In this document: piece after piece, positions 36,033 to 47,854 of the stretch
How positions within the stretch are numbered: the first letter of the stretch is position 1
Layout of the letters: each line of letters begins with the position of its first letter
From: Capsicum annuum
Taxonomy: Eukaryota > Streptophyta > Magnoliopsida > Solanales > Solanaceae
Reading direction: 5' to 3'
NCBI RefSeq assembly: GCF_002878395.1
Contig: NC_061111.1
Coordinates: forward strand, 25,367,711-25,431,710
DNA: 64,000 nucleotides
Made by a program: the position numbers and the translations under genes
Notes under the pieces: model-generated
Database searches by the model: none
What the model saw: the letters and a program-made list of their open reading frames with translations, nothing else
Told to the model about the DNA's origin: nothing

Positions 36033-36910
36033 TATTTTATATACGGTATTATCTTCATATTTAACTTTGACTTTTGAATTGTTAATATAGTTATCAATTA
36101 ATTAAGATTTTAATTTTGGAGTTTTGGGTGACTCTTTGATTCGGTTCTTTTTTCTGAAGTGAAAGTTATTATAGCAATATAGCTGTCATTTGATTCGTAC
36201 TCTTATGGGGATTATTTGTTAGAATAGATTTTGATCATTCAGAAGTTTTACGTAAGAACAAGTTTGTTGATTGATGCTTGGCTTCAGTTTGAGGCAAGTT
36301 GAGACTTTCTTAGACTCTTTTTTAAAGTGCTTATTTGTTAGTTATGTGTAATGGGAGTAATGGAAAATAAGGTCCCCGTATAGGTGAAGTGACAAGAATC
36401 TATGCAGGTATTGGTGTTATTTGAGGGGTTAAAATTAGTTAATTATACGTTTTGAATTGTTTTCTTATTTGCTAGCCCGATGGGCTGATTGGCTATGGTA
36501 AATGAATTGCTGAAAAAGGTAGCTAGTGAGAAGATTTTCACTTGATAACTTGAGTTAATTTTGAAATTGATGTTTATTCGGCATAAGACATGAAATATTT
36601 TGTTTAACATTATTGTTGTTTTGAGATCGGAGTTGCACCCCTGCGCGTCATGCATTTCATTACATATGGAGTTGGAGTGCATGCTTTCACAATATATTTA
36701 TTGTGATCGAAGTGCACGTCTGCACAGTACATGGACCTTGTGAGTAGCCAATGGATCCTTCCCTTGAAGCCATTTCTTGATAGGTGTGTACATAACACGT
36801 GCATTTTATTTCATTCATTCGTTCTTGGTTCGAATTAAGTAAGGTGTAATTGTTGACTTTGTATTATTTATTAAGTACTTGACTATTTGTTACTTGATTT
36901 CGCTGTATTT
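36033..36910 (+). repeat. Probable gypsy LTR, left half, interrupted by the foldback element
   Basis: Non-coding. The stretch 36600-36810 carries repeated 'gatcggagttgcac' / 'gatcgaagtgcacg' motifs typical of internal LTR repeats. The right half seems to be 60787-61393, whose end resembles an LTR end. Assignment rests on style and on the presumed continuity across the insertion. Confidence 0.4.
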
Positions 36911-37490
36911 GGGTAAACATAAATGACCCTTATAATGGATGACTTTGTTTTTTTGTCTCACATAAAAATGGTCTTATAAAATTTTTTTTTTTTTTTATAT
37001 AACACAATTACCTATTTGCCCATCAATATCTTAAATATTTCTCAACAACTACATACTTATTTATCTTTTCACTTCTATTTTTTTTTTTCTCTTTTTTATT
37101 TAACTTTAATTTTTATCTTTTCTTTTCTCTCTCTTTTTAATTTTTCTTTTCAATTCTTAATTTTTTAATTTTTTTTTTAAAATCTCTTTTAGTTTTTCTC
37201 AACCCTTATTTTTTTTTCCTTTTCTCCTCTCAACTTCTATTTAAAACAAAAAATCTCCATTTTTCTTTGATTTTTATTTTTTCTCATTGTTTCTTTTTAA
37301 TTTTTTTCAATCTTTATTTTTTATTTTGTCTTTTTTTTTTGTTTTTTCTCAACCTTTATTTTTTTCCTTTCTCCCTTCAGCTTCTATATTTTCCTTATTT
37401 TTCTTTTTATTTTCTTTGATTTTTTTTAAAATATTTTTCTTCATTTTCTTCTTTTTTCATAATTTTTTTTTCTTTTCTTCAATTCACTCC
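36911..37490 (+). repeat. Left inverted end of the foldback element, polypyrimidine-rich
   Basis: From about 36975 it is nearly all T and C with a few AT breaks. The Phe/Ser-rich open frame here (37287-37619) is a composition artefact. It pairs with 60170-60786. Confidence 0.65.
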
Positions 37491-37851
37491 AACCAAGTTA
37501 CACTCCATGAGCAAGAGTTGACATTACCACATTGTAGAGACAAGACTTATGACTTTCAAACAAGAATTTGCATTTTATGGGAAAGAATTAACGCTATCAC
37601 ATTGTGTTTTGATTTATGATATGTTCTATAAATCTTTTCTAAGAGGCACTCAAGGACTTTCAAACAACAAATTATGCCCTACGGGCAAGATTTGACTCTA
37701 CCACATTATGTTTTTATTTATGAGATGTTCTACAACACTTGCCTTAGATGCAAGACATAGCTCAAGGACTTTCAAACAATAAATTATGTCCCACGAGCAA
37801 GAGTTGATACTACCACGTTATATCTTCATTCATGAGATGTTCTATAATTCT
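37491..37851 (+). repeat. Tandem array, left portion (about 3 units of ~113 bp)
   Basis: The unit reads, in pieces: caaggactttcaaacaa, ttatg.cccatgggcaagag, ttgacactaccacattgtg, tttatgagatgttctataac, tcttgccttagaggcaagac. It breaks inside a unit at 'ctataattct', where the LTR of element 2 begins. Confidence 0.85.
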
Positions 37852-40162
37852 TGCAATACCCCGTATTTTTTCTAGTTCAGTTCAGCTCATAGTGCATGCA
37901 TAAAAGGCTTAGAACCTGAAAATTTAGCTAGACTTAGTCTTATTTTTGACCTCTAAACTTTGATGATTCTATTTTTCACCTTCCCGGCCTTAGAATATCA
38001 ATTTTAAAATTGATTTATGATCGGGGGTGTCAAATGTAAGTTTTGGAAATTTTGGATGATAGTAGAGGTGTGCTTGGATCACCAAAATAGTAGCAGCTCC
38101 AGGATAAGCGCGCATGCACTGCTAGGGGTGCCCGCGATAGATCCCATGGTGCACGCTCTAGTCCGGTGCTTCGGAGCTCGCGGCGTATACTCCATCGCCC
38201 GCCCCTTATTTTTTAGCTTTTGTTTCCATTTTTGCAAGGATAATTGGGTCTTTTCCCTTCACCCAATTGGTCCATAACACGTGATTTAGGGTCCCGAAAG
38301 CATATTTGGTCATCCTATTCACTAAATTCTCTTAAAAGAAAATATTCTCTCTCAAGAACAAACCCTAGCCTCTTTCAAAAGAAACAAGAAATTCAAGATC
38401 AATTCTCAAGAAAATCATCAAGAACCATCACAAATTCATCAATTTAGGTATGTTTGATGCTCATCCATGGGCCCTTTTCACCCATGGAGTTCAAGAATCC
38501 ATTTTTAAGATTGAAATTATGGTTTTACATATTACTATGAATTATCTCTATAAAGCTCTAATGAATTTCGATCATTTATTATATTTCCAAGATTTTTTGA
38601 TAGAAAGAGCCTTTACATGTTTGAAAGTTGAAATATGTTCATCAATATCTTGGTAATTTGATTTCAAGTCATGATTACAATTGTTTTTATGTAGAATGGA
38701 TTATAGTATGTTTCAAATATTGTTGTTTCCATAACAAGTTCATGCGATTCAGAATAAATTCTCTGTTTATGATTTTTTTCATGTGATCGTGCTATCTCAT
38801 CATGTTTAAAAGCATCCCCATGTTAAAGTATTAATCTCCACATGTTTGATAAAATACAAAGTGATGGTATTTAAATAATTATTTCCTATTATGGTTGTCA
38901 AAACTTGTATATGTCCTTATTCATATTTCCATCGAGTCCTGGAGGGTTATGAACACCCGTTACTTAGCTATTTACAGAATTTCAATAGTTTCAAAATGAT
39001 TTCGGATAAACCAATAGAATTATCATTCAGTAGTTTTCCTGATCCGTTCCTTGTCCAGTTACACTTAGTTCAGTCTAGTAATCAGTGTCAGTTTAGTTGA
39101 GAGTAGGATTCAGTATCGAGCGAACCTAGGGATGGGGGCTCACCCGCCAGTTAGGAACGGATCCTTAGTAGCATTCCCTAAGTTTCATAACTATGTAGCC
39201 AACGTAGGTTATGATATGTCACCCGCCAGTTAGGACTGACAATCTCTTGAGAGGTCACCCGCCAATTTAGAACCGACACTCTTTTTGGGGTCACCTTCCA
39301 GTTTAGGACTGGATCTACAGCCATTGTTAGTACCCATGGCACGTTACTAGTACCCTTCCAATTGGGTTCACAGGTCAGACCCCGATCAGTTCAGACTGGG
39401 CATGTCAGTTAGATGATACCTCCTACAGTTTTAATTTCAGTTCTCAGTACAGATTCAGCTCAATTTGTTTGACCATAACATACAATTTATTAGTATTCAG
39501 TTACCAGATTTTATTATTTAAATTTTACAGATTATTTTAGATATATTATATGCTTGGTCTTGCATTCTTAGTATTTCTATTTCTCATGTACTCATATTCA
39601 GTTACCTCATGTCATTTAATTAGTTACTATCTCATGCACATGAACCTATGCATTTCAGCCTAACCTTACCTCATATACCGGTACATTTAAAGTACTGATT
39701 GCATACTCATTTCTTGCACTATGATGTCTTATATCATAGGTTCAGATGCTCAGTTTTTCGATTGTACTTAGATAGTCCAGCACATCAGCAACAACAATGG
39801 TGAGTGCTTATATATCAAGGACCGTCCATGTTTATTTCAGTATTTCAGTTTATTAGTCAGTCAGAGTTAATTTGGGGCTTGTCCTATCAACTCCTCAGTC
39901 AGTTAAAGGCTTTTCAGACACTTTCAAACAGTCAGTTAGATTATCAATTTTTATTATGTTTTTGATAGTTGCTTTCATACTTATGATTTAGTAATGTTCT
40001 TAGTATTTTAAAACCTTATGAAGTAATCAGTTATCCCGCACATGTGTATTTTTTTACTATTTTTCAGTGCTCACAGTAGCTACCAGTTCATGGGTTAGCT
40101 TGCAGTCACTTGTGACCGTAATCACCATTGTCACGACTAAGATGTAGCCTCGGGTCATGACA
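37852..40162 (+). repeat. 5' LTR of element 2 (2,311 bp)
   Basis: Starts TGCAATACCCCG (TGTAATACCCC family), ends gggtcatgaca. Contains a GC-rich stretch (38090-38200) and repeated 'cacccgccagttagga' motifs (39140-39310). Matches the interrupted 3' LTR throughout. Confidence 0.85.
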
Positions 40163-40167
40163 AAACT

Positions 40168-40180
40168 TGGTATCAGAGCC
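40168..40180 (+). other. Primer-binding site of element 2
   Basis: tggtatcagagcc, identical to the site in element 1, five bases after the LTR end. Confidence 0.85.
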
Positions 40181-42570
40181 TAAGGTTTTAAAGAATCCTA
40201 GGGAGTCTGAAAGCCCCATCGAGTAGATTCTTATACCTGGGTTTTAAGCGCGCCACACTTATGGACGAGAGGCTACAAGATATTTTAGAAAATATTTCCT
40301 TTCTTTCAAGTCTCAGATTATGCTATAGAAAGGTTCTCTAAGAAACTCATGCAAATTCTCATCATGCTCCATTCATTTCAAATCTTTCTTATTTTAAGGT
40401 AACAAAAAAAGTGAAGCTTAAATCTTTACAAATAGAGTTTTCTTAGATAGTCCCCGCATACAATTATGGGATTGCATGTAGGCTCAAAAGTATCCCATTA
40501 GTTCTTTTAAGTTTCAAAGTTTGAAATATTTCATTGATGATCATGAAAAATCATGCACTAAGACAAAGTCATATGTGCCTTTAGATTTCTTTTTCAGAAT
40601 CCTTTGATAACATATGACCTAGAGTTAGAGGTATGAACCTAGAAGTTTAGCAGCAGTAAGGTGGGGATACAATTTATCTGGATTTAGTATACTTTGTATC
40701 CATGCGGCTAGTTATATAAAAGGCAAATCAGTAGTCTTGAAATAGTGTATGCAAGAATTTAAGTTGTTAATTTAAAATTAAGTATGATGATGTGTGTATG
40801 ATCTAGAGGTGTACCCAAAGTCATTTAGGATTGTATTATTCTAAGTTTTAATAGTGTGTGTACTTAGATAGTACCCTTTAATTGATAAGTGTAAATAAGG
40901 CTATGTGGTATATGATGTTCTTATAAGTTAATTTATAGGTTATAGGTTAATGATATGGGTGTGATTTAGAGATGTGATATCAGTAAGTTATGAAGAAAGA
41001 TAGTATGGTTCATTAAAGGTTTGAAAAAATCCATTTTATGTGTTAGAATCTATGTTTGAATCTTGGATGGTTGATCTAATAGTATAGAGAATTGAAAATT
41101 TAGATGGTGTGAAATCATGGTATGGTGATACTCATGAAGATTCTAAGTTAGTCAGTGTTTAAGTTGTTATGTGATGATTATTAGGGGCTATAGAAAGTTA
41201 AGAGTTGTATCTCAGTAGGGTAGAGTACTAGAAGCGGATTGCTGTTTAGTTTAGAGTTGATTGAAAGAGTGTATAGACTTAGAATGATGGCTTGAAGCTA
41301 AGGGGGTATGATAGAACAAGTAACCAAGTCAGGATCTAAGATCCTATTAGTGATGCCAGTGTATTGTAGAACAATAGTAAGGGAGTAAGATGCCCAACCC
41401 ATTCTGATCTCAGTACAAAGTTTTGTACTTCAGTCATCACAATATCTACTCATGCCTTATATATTGGATCCATGATCACATTTCATATTTATGCACCTTA
41501 TAAAAAAATTATGTATGCTTCCAGTTCCCAGTATAAGGAGTTCCAATTCACTCAGCAGTCCAAATCATATTTCATAAATTATGAACTCCAAATTCAGGTC
41601 ATGCAGCTCATGACTCATGTAATCATGCTTTGCAGTAGGTTCAATTCCAGTACTCATGCTACACTCTAAATGATCAGCGAAACTCAAATTATGTCATGCA
41701 TGTCCTTTGTTTAGACATCTTAGATAAATTTATGTTATTGATACCCTATTCCTCAGGCTTCAGGTCGTCATGTTCTAATCTGTCAGTGACCTCCCTTTAT
41801 GAAATAATGGTGATGATGAGTAATTTGTTTATATATGAGAGGGTAAATGTTTCATGTTAAGGAAATATTGTTGTATGCTTGTTTTACATGAGGCTATAGG
41901 CTAGAAGAATGATTGAGGCAAAGCTTTTGATACGTGTTATGATTAGTCTAAAATTTCATGTGTGTTATCTTGGTTATAATGCCTAGAAGTTTTATTGATA
42001 GAGGTTTAGATATTATGAGAAAGATGCTTTTATGGTTGTTTGCCTAGGAGTTCATATGTAGTTATGAAGATAGGTTTGAATGTCATGTTGGTGTGCAAGT
42101 GGATAAATGCATCACGCGTTAGTGAATGTTTAGTAAGAGGTTGAATGTAGTTGTTGAAGTAATAATAAGATTTATTCATGAGATGAGGAGTTGTGAAAAT
42201 GCAGGGTGTGTTGAATTCATGACTTAGACTAGTATTATAGTGTTTTGTGTGCACTTCGTAGATTCTAGTAAACTTGAACATAGTGAGAGGATTCAGTTCA
42301 TCCCATACTTCTGTAGAAAGAGTTATTAGTGCCCATGTGATTATTATAAGTAACCTCAAATGGAGTGCAGCATTGAAGGGGAGTGTATAGTTGAGAGAGT
42401 ATTTGAGGAGTATGTCTAAACTTGAAAGTAGCAGTTGCATTGTCTAAGGCATAGTAATTCTAGCCTAGCTTATGTTTCGTAGGCTTATGTTCCATGTCAC
42501 AGAACTATAGCCATGTTGTGATTCCTTATACAGGTGTCTTATTCAGATCATGCCCAAGGTTCCCTGCTCT
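40181..42570 (+). repeat. Element 2 internal non-coding region, first part (includes the shared block)
   Basis: No gag or pol homology in any frame. From about 41130 it aligns with element 3 (from about 52975), and from about 41450 also with element 1 (from about 2990). It is interrupted at 42575 by element 4. Confidence 0.75.
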
Positions 42571-42575
42571 CTAAC

Positions 42576-43051
42576 TGACACAAGTGAAAGTGCATCATGG
42601 CCACAGTTTAGGGAAGAAGAGTAATATTGTGATCCCCCATGAGGAAATAATAAGAATGAAGACTACTTTATTATGTTTTGGGCTTTGGGTCACTTTTGGA
42701 CCCATTGTGTAATAAATAGCCCATGGCTATAAATAACTAGTTTTCTTTCATTTTTAGGTAGATTTTGGATATGTTTTGAAATACACTTGCGAGTGATTAT
42801 GTGAAGATTGATAGGATAATATGGATTGTCTAGAAACGTGGGTTGTGAGGCTTCAACGTCCTTCTCGGTCCTCGTAGGAGAATCGGTGCTTGTAGTTGGA
42901 TTACATTAGAGGGCCTCAATTTTGTATATTGTGGTTTGCCTACGTTTCTTCTCTTGTGTCGTTCTATCTATCCTTTACATTATTATCTCATTTTCCTTTT
43001 TTTGTACTTGTTTTCATATTTTTTACATTTTCATAGTTTCATCTCATATCA
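42576..43051 (+). repeat. 5' LTR of element 4 (476 bp)
   Basis: Starts TGACACAAGTG, ends ctcatatca. A TATA-like 'ggctataaataac' lies near 42735, giving a plausible promoter. Confidence 0.9.
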
Positions 43052-43053
43052 TT

Positions 43054-43069
43054 TGGCATCAAAGCCGAG
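43054..43069 (+). other. Candidate primer-binding site of element 4
   Basis: tggcatcaaagccgag two bases after the LTR end; it resembles but does not equal the initiator-Met site tggtatcagagcc. Confidence 0.6.
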
Positions 43070-44290
43070 CTTAGAATCGTTCCCATGATTCTAATCTTGG
43101 GTCTCGTTGTGTTGGAAAATCGAAAATCCAAAAACAAAAATTACTATTCACGTTTTTACCTTTAGATCAAATTTTGAGTCTTTGATTTTGTTTATTCTTG
43201 TGTTTTGGTGTTAGATTCATGTTCTCTAACACTATTTGAGTCTAAATCTTGAATTTGAGCTCAATCGGAGGTGAATCGAAGGGTCTACCATTGTTGAGAA
43301 GCTCAAGTTTGATGGTTGAAGGTGGAGTTAAAATCTGAAATTTTTGGTTTATAATTTGAGGAAATTTATGCTTGTAATGTGTTTAGAAGGTTGAAAATAG
43401 CCTAAGTTCAAAATTTCACCGCATTCCGAGCAAGGGTTGAAGATTTAGAGCATTTTGAAGTTGTTGGTGTTCTTGAGTGTTCTTGGAGAAATTCAAATCT
43501 TCAAGGGGAATTTTCTTCAAAAGGTGGTTGTTTGTTCCTCAAAAGTTAAGGAAAAGGTTTAAAAAAGTATTTTTACAAGTACCTAAATAATATTCTACAA
43601 GAGAATACAAGGGGGGGGGGGCTATTTAGAGGGCAAAAAGGCCATTTCAGGAGAGAAGGGCGGGTGACGTGCCTTGCATCTGTGCCCAAGGTGCTCTTTC
43701 TCTGATCCAGGAGGTCCAACGCACCTCAAACCAGTAGGGGGAGGTCCTCCTGTATCCAGGGTGTTCTGTACATGCACCCCACCTGCTGCAGCAACTCCCC
43801 AAACGCACCTCAACACAGAACACCTCAAATTGAGCGCAAATCAGCCCCAACGCATACTCAACAGAATTCAACACTTCTCCAACATCAATTCAAATTCTAA
43901 AACACTTCTCATCAATTCAAAAATCCATTAAATCAGGTTCAAACACATCAATTTGATCTCTTAATTCCTCCTTCCATTTCTTTGATTCTTGAAACTAATT
44001 AACAACTAAACCATAATCTACATAGTTGTCTAATTAGTTCTTGATCTGTTGTTCTTTATGTCTTTATTTCTTGTTTCTTTTCCTTATTTTAATTTTTTTC
44101 CTTAATTTAACACTTGAATTCAATTTCTTCAAAGGCCTTCACTTCTTCATAGAGTCATGTACGTTAAACAACCAAGACCAATAAGTTGAGCTAAACTATG
44201 AGCCAAACCAAACACTTGGATTGAGAATGTTAATTCCTCTAACTTTAACCTTGTTGCTAGTTGTGTTTGATTTTCTTGTTCATAGGTACT
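43070..44290 (+). other. Leader region of element 4
   Basis: 1.2 kb between primer site and gag ATG without recognised coding sequence. It includes an 11-12 G run at 43610-43621 and a GC-richer block to about 43860. Short opposing open frames there look like composition effects. Confidence 0.5.
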
Positions 44291-46049
44291 ATGGAAACGG
44301 ATGATGAAATCCAACCTACTTCAAGCGGGACTAGCTTTAACACCTTGGTCGAGGAAATGATGTGAATGCGGCAAGATATGAATGAGAAGTTGTCCATTTT
44401 GGATGAGAGAGTGACTAATTTATATGGAAGGATGGTGAGTGTGGAAGGAAACCATTATTCTTCCAATTCTACTCCTCAACTCCACCTTCTAGCATCCTCA
44501 AGTGAGCGAGTTCAAGAGACTTTGGCTACCATCTTTCCTTGAACCCTCTACCATGTATTCTACCCTCCCCCACAAGTAAGTGCTCCCTTGCCTACCACTA
44601 CTAGTACCGACCAAACTCCCCGACATGTAGCCCAACCACTACAATTCAACCAAAAAATGCCCAAAAACACCACTCAAGCTCCCCAAATCATCACTCCACC
44701 CTATCAAACCCCCCCAATTCAAGTTCCAAACTACCAAATTCCCCAGGGATTGAACCCACAAGGACTTAATCCACCTTACTACTCTCCCTATCAAGTACCC
44801 CAAATCCAAATACCACACTACCAAAGTCCACCAAATACGAATACACCCCACCAAGATCTACTTAACCAAATACCACCATACTAAATGCCACCAAACCAAG
44901 CTGTTGGAGTTTAAGAAAATTTTGTAGGGCATATTGAAGGAGGTAATGGATATGGTGCACAAGGGCATATCCTAAAAGACCGAGGTAGCTATGGAGGTCG
45001 TAATATGGGTCTCAATTCTATCAAGGTCACTCTTCCTAGATTTCATGAAAGTAATGATCCTGAAGGGTACCTCAAATGGGAGTCGCAATATGATAGGATC
45101 TTCCAAGCTAATGATTTTCCTAATGTTAAGAAGACGACCTATGTCGTTGCTCAATTTGAAGGATATGCTTTAACTTGGTAGGATTCGGCTAAGAGAACAC
45201 AAGAGATCATTCATGGAGGTCAATATCCACTATGGGATTTCATGAAGGACCTTATAAGAGCCACGTATGTACTGGATAGATATAGACAAGAGTTGCTTGC
45301 CAAGTTGTACAATTTGAGAAAAGAAGACAAGAGTGTTGAATTATACTATGATGAATTTCAAAATCCACTCTTTAAGCTTGATTATAACGAGGCTCAAGAG
45401 CACACCAAGATCCAGTTTAAGGTAGTATTGAACCAATACATTGCCTCTCGAATGTCAATACATAAGTTTGCCCAGATGAATGATCTTTTAGAAGCGGCTA
45501 TTGATGTTGAAAGAGATATCAAGTTAGAGAAGGAGGTAACTAAGCCTAAGGTGGGGAGTCAATTGTCCTTCAATTGCAGTCAAGGCTCTAACTTTAAGAA
45601 GACTTTTGAGAAGAAGACCATTAAGAAGAGTGCTCCAAAGTATCCACCTAGAGGAGGAGGTAATCCTAATCTTAAGGGTACTCAATGCTTTAAATATCAA
45701 GGATGGGGTCACCGAATGAGTGAGTGTCCAATAAGACAAGCCATCATACTTCTAGAAGGTTATCCATACTATAAATATGAAGTGGAGCATGAGAAGAAGT
45801 TAGTGAGCTTGATGAAAATATGGAGATTGATGTGAATCCATGTGATGGGGATCTTACCATTCCAAATTTTCTAGCTAACAATGTACTGATGGAGGAAGTT
45901 TGGACTCAAGAAGGTGAGATTAGAATTCCACTTTACTTGGCTACCCATTTTATGCTCCTTACCATTTCTAAGAACTCTTCAGAATTCCTTGAACTTGAAC
46001 ATGATGAACTCTTGAATTTGAGGACAAATTCTTTTCAAGAAGAAAAGGA
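44291..46049 (+). pseudogene. Element 4 gag (Ty3/gypsy type), broken
   Basis: ATG at 44291; one frame runs to 45835 without a shift but with stops near 44361, 44540, 44882, 44912 and 45178. Order: short coiled-coil-like N-terminus; a Pro/Gln/Tyr-rich linker with repeated 'YQ.PQ' motifs (44580-44880); the capsid core (TLPRFHESNDPEGYLKWESQ, YALTW then a stop where Trp is usual, LIRATYVLDRYRQELLAKL, YYDEFQ); and a zinc knuckle CFKYQGWGHRMSEC whose second Cys is Tyr. A shift near 45810 leads to an acidic C-terminal frame (45820-46049) that runs into the LTR. It would make particles in trans if intact. Confidence 0.82.
46036..46049 (+). other. Polypurine tract of element 4
   Basis: A purine run (agaagaaaagga) directly before the 3' LTR start, the expected plus-strand primer site. 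Confidence 0.75.
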
Positions 46050-46582
46050 TGATAAAAGTGAAAGTGCATCATGGCCACGGTTTAAGGATAAAGAGGAATA
46101 TTGCGATCCCCTATGAGGAGATCAGAAAAATGAAGACTACTTTTTTATGTTTTGGGCTTTGGGTCACTTTTGGGCCCAATAGCTTTTAGGATCACTTTTG
46201 GGCGCAATAGCTTTTAGGACCACTTTTGGGCCCATTGTGTAATAAATAGCCCATGGCTATAAATAGCTAGTTTTATTTCATCTTTAGGTAGATAATTTTG
46301 GATATGTTTTGAAATACACTTGCGAGTGATTATGTTAAGCTTGTTGGGAGCTTACGGATTGTCTAGAAATGGGGGTTGTAAGGGTTCAACGTCCCTCTCG
46401 GTCCTCGTAGGAGAATTGGAGCTTGTAGGTTGATTACATTTTAGGGCCTCAATTTTGTATATTTTTTTGCCTACGTTCCTTATTTTGTGTCATTCTATCT
46501 ATCCTTTACGTTATTATCTTGTTTTCCTTTGTTTGTCCTTGTTTTTATATTATTTCCATTTTTGTAGTTTCATCTCATATCA
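46050..46582 (+). repeat. 3' LTR of element 4 (533 bp, with extra internal repeats)
   Basis: Starts TGATAAAAGTG, ends ctcatatca. It is 57 bp longer than the 5' LTR because a ~28-bp unit (cacttttgggcccaatagct) occurs three times near 46165-46235 and once in the 5' LTR. Confidence 0.88.
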
Positions 46583-47854
46583 CTAACATTATTAGAACTT
46601 CTTAGAAAGAACATTGAAGAAATGCTCCAGTTGATTATAAATTTTCAGTATGAGTTATTCCATGAAGCCAACAATTCAGTCTAGCAGTCAGAAAATTAGT
46701 TTCTATGGTTTTTCATTTTTCGATCTAGTCTTACTATCCGAAGTTTCATGAGTATAGCCATTTCAAGAGGTAATCTGTTCCCATCCATGTAAACTATGAA
46801 TTTAGCTCAGTTCATACATCATGCATTAGCTTCAGGTTCCATATATTCAGCCATGGTTCAGCACGTAAGTGCCTCGTGCATCATCTCAGTCTTTCCTCAG
46901 TATTTCAGCCAGATCAATATCATTTGAGGGATGAACTATACCAAAGGGGAGATATTGTAACACTCTCGAGTTTTAATGTACTAAATCTCTAAATTTTTCT
47001 TATCAAAACTAGATCTAGCTTGAAGTAATATCTATGTCATTGCATGTATTCAAGGAATCAGTACAGTTCATGGTATTTAGCTCATTTAACATGTTTTAGA
47101 CTCAGTCATGTAATCATGTTGTCAGTTATGCATGTTCATTATATAATATTAGTTCCTTAGTGTTCTCAACTTAATCAGTCTCATTCAAGGACGAATGTTC
47201 CCAATGGGGAGATATTGTAATACCCCATATTCTTTCTAGTTCAGTTCAGCTTATAGTGCATGCATAAGAGGGTTAGAACCTAAAAATTTATGTAAGTTTT
47301 GGAGACTTAGTCTTATTTTTGTCCTATAAACTTTGATGATTCTATTTTGACCTTCCTGGCCTTAGAATATCGATTTTAAAGTTAATTAATGATCGGGGGT
47401 GTCAAAGGTACATCTTGGGTGAGTTTCAAAATTTTCAGACGATCATAGGGGTGTGTTTGGATCATCAAAATAGTAAAAGCACTGGGATAAGCCCGCAGCG
47501 CGCACTCTAGTGCACTACTAGGGGTGCCCGATATAGAGCCAACGACGCATGCTCTAGTCTGGCTCTCAGAAGCCCGCGATGCACGGGGAGATATTATATT
47601 ACTCTCGAGTTTTCATATACTAAATCTCTCAATTTTTATTATCGAAACTAGATCTAGCTTGAAGTAATCTCTCATGTCATTACATGTATTCAAGGAATCA
47701 GTATAGTTCATGATATTTAGTTCATTTAACATGTTTCAAATCAGTCATGTAATCGTGTTTTCAGTTATGCATGTTCAGTATATAATATTAGTTCCTTAGT
47801 GTTCTCAACTTAATCAGTCTCATTCAAGGACGAATGTTCCCAAGAGGGAGATAT
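46583..47854 (+). repeat. Element 2 internal region, second part, with duplicated LTR start
   Basis: Resumes the shared non-coding block after element 4. It contains the first copy (46946-47584) of a 639-bp tandem duplication whose second copy is 47585-48223. The first copy includes a purine tract and the first ~369 bp of an LTR (TGTAATACCCC at 47216). Element 2 thus has two LTR starts in a row, at 47216 and 47855. Confidence 0.8.

Larger units (their letters stand above)
42576..46582 (+). mobile_element. LTR retrotransposon, element 4 (4,007 bp, gag only)
   Basis: LTRs are 42576-43051 and 46050-46582. The flanking 5-bp target duplication ctaac is perfect (42571-42575 and 46583-46587). A primer-binding-like site follows the 5' LTR and a purine tract precedes the 3' LTR. 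The only coding content is a gag reading frame. There is no protease, reverse transcriptase or integrase in the remaining space, so it is a non-autonomous gag-only element. Excising it restores the shared non-coding block of element 2. Confidence 0.9.

Noticed and set aside
37287..37619. Phe/Ser-rich open frame
   Set aside because: Translation of the polypyrimidine end of the foldback element; composition alone explains it.
42030..42440. 136-codon reverse open frame
   Set aside because: Lies in the shared non-coding block of element 2; aligned copies in elements 1 and 3 do not keep the frame.
43622..43931. Opposing open frames in a GC-richer patch
   Set aside because: Lie in the untranslated leader of element 4; no homology on either strand.
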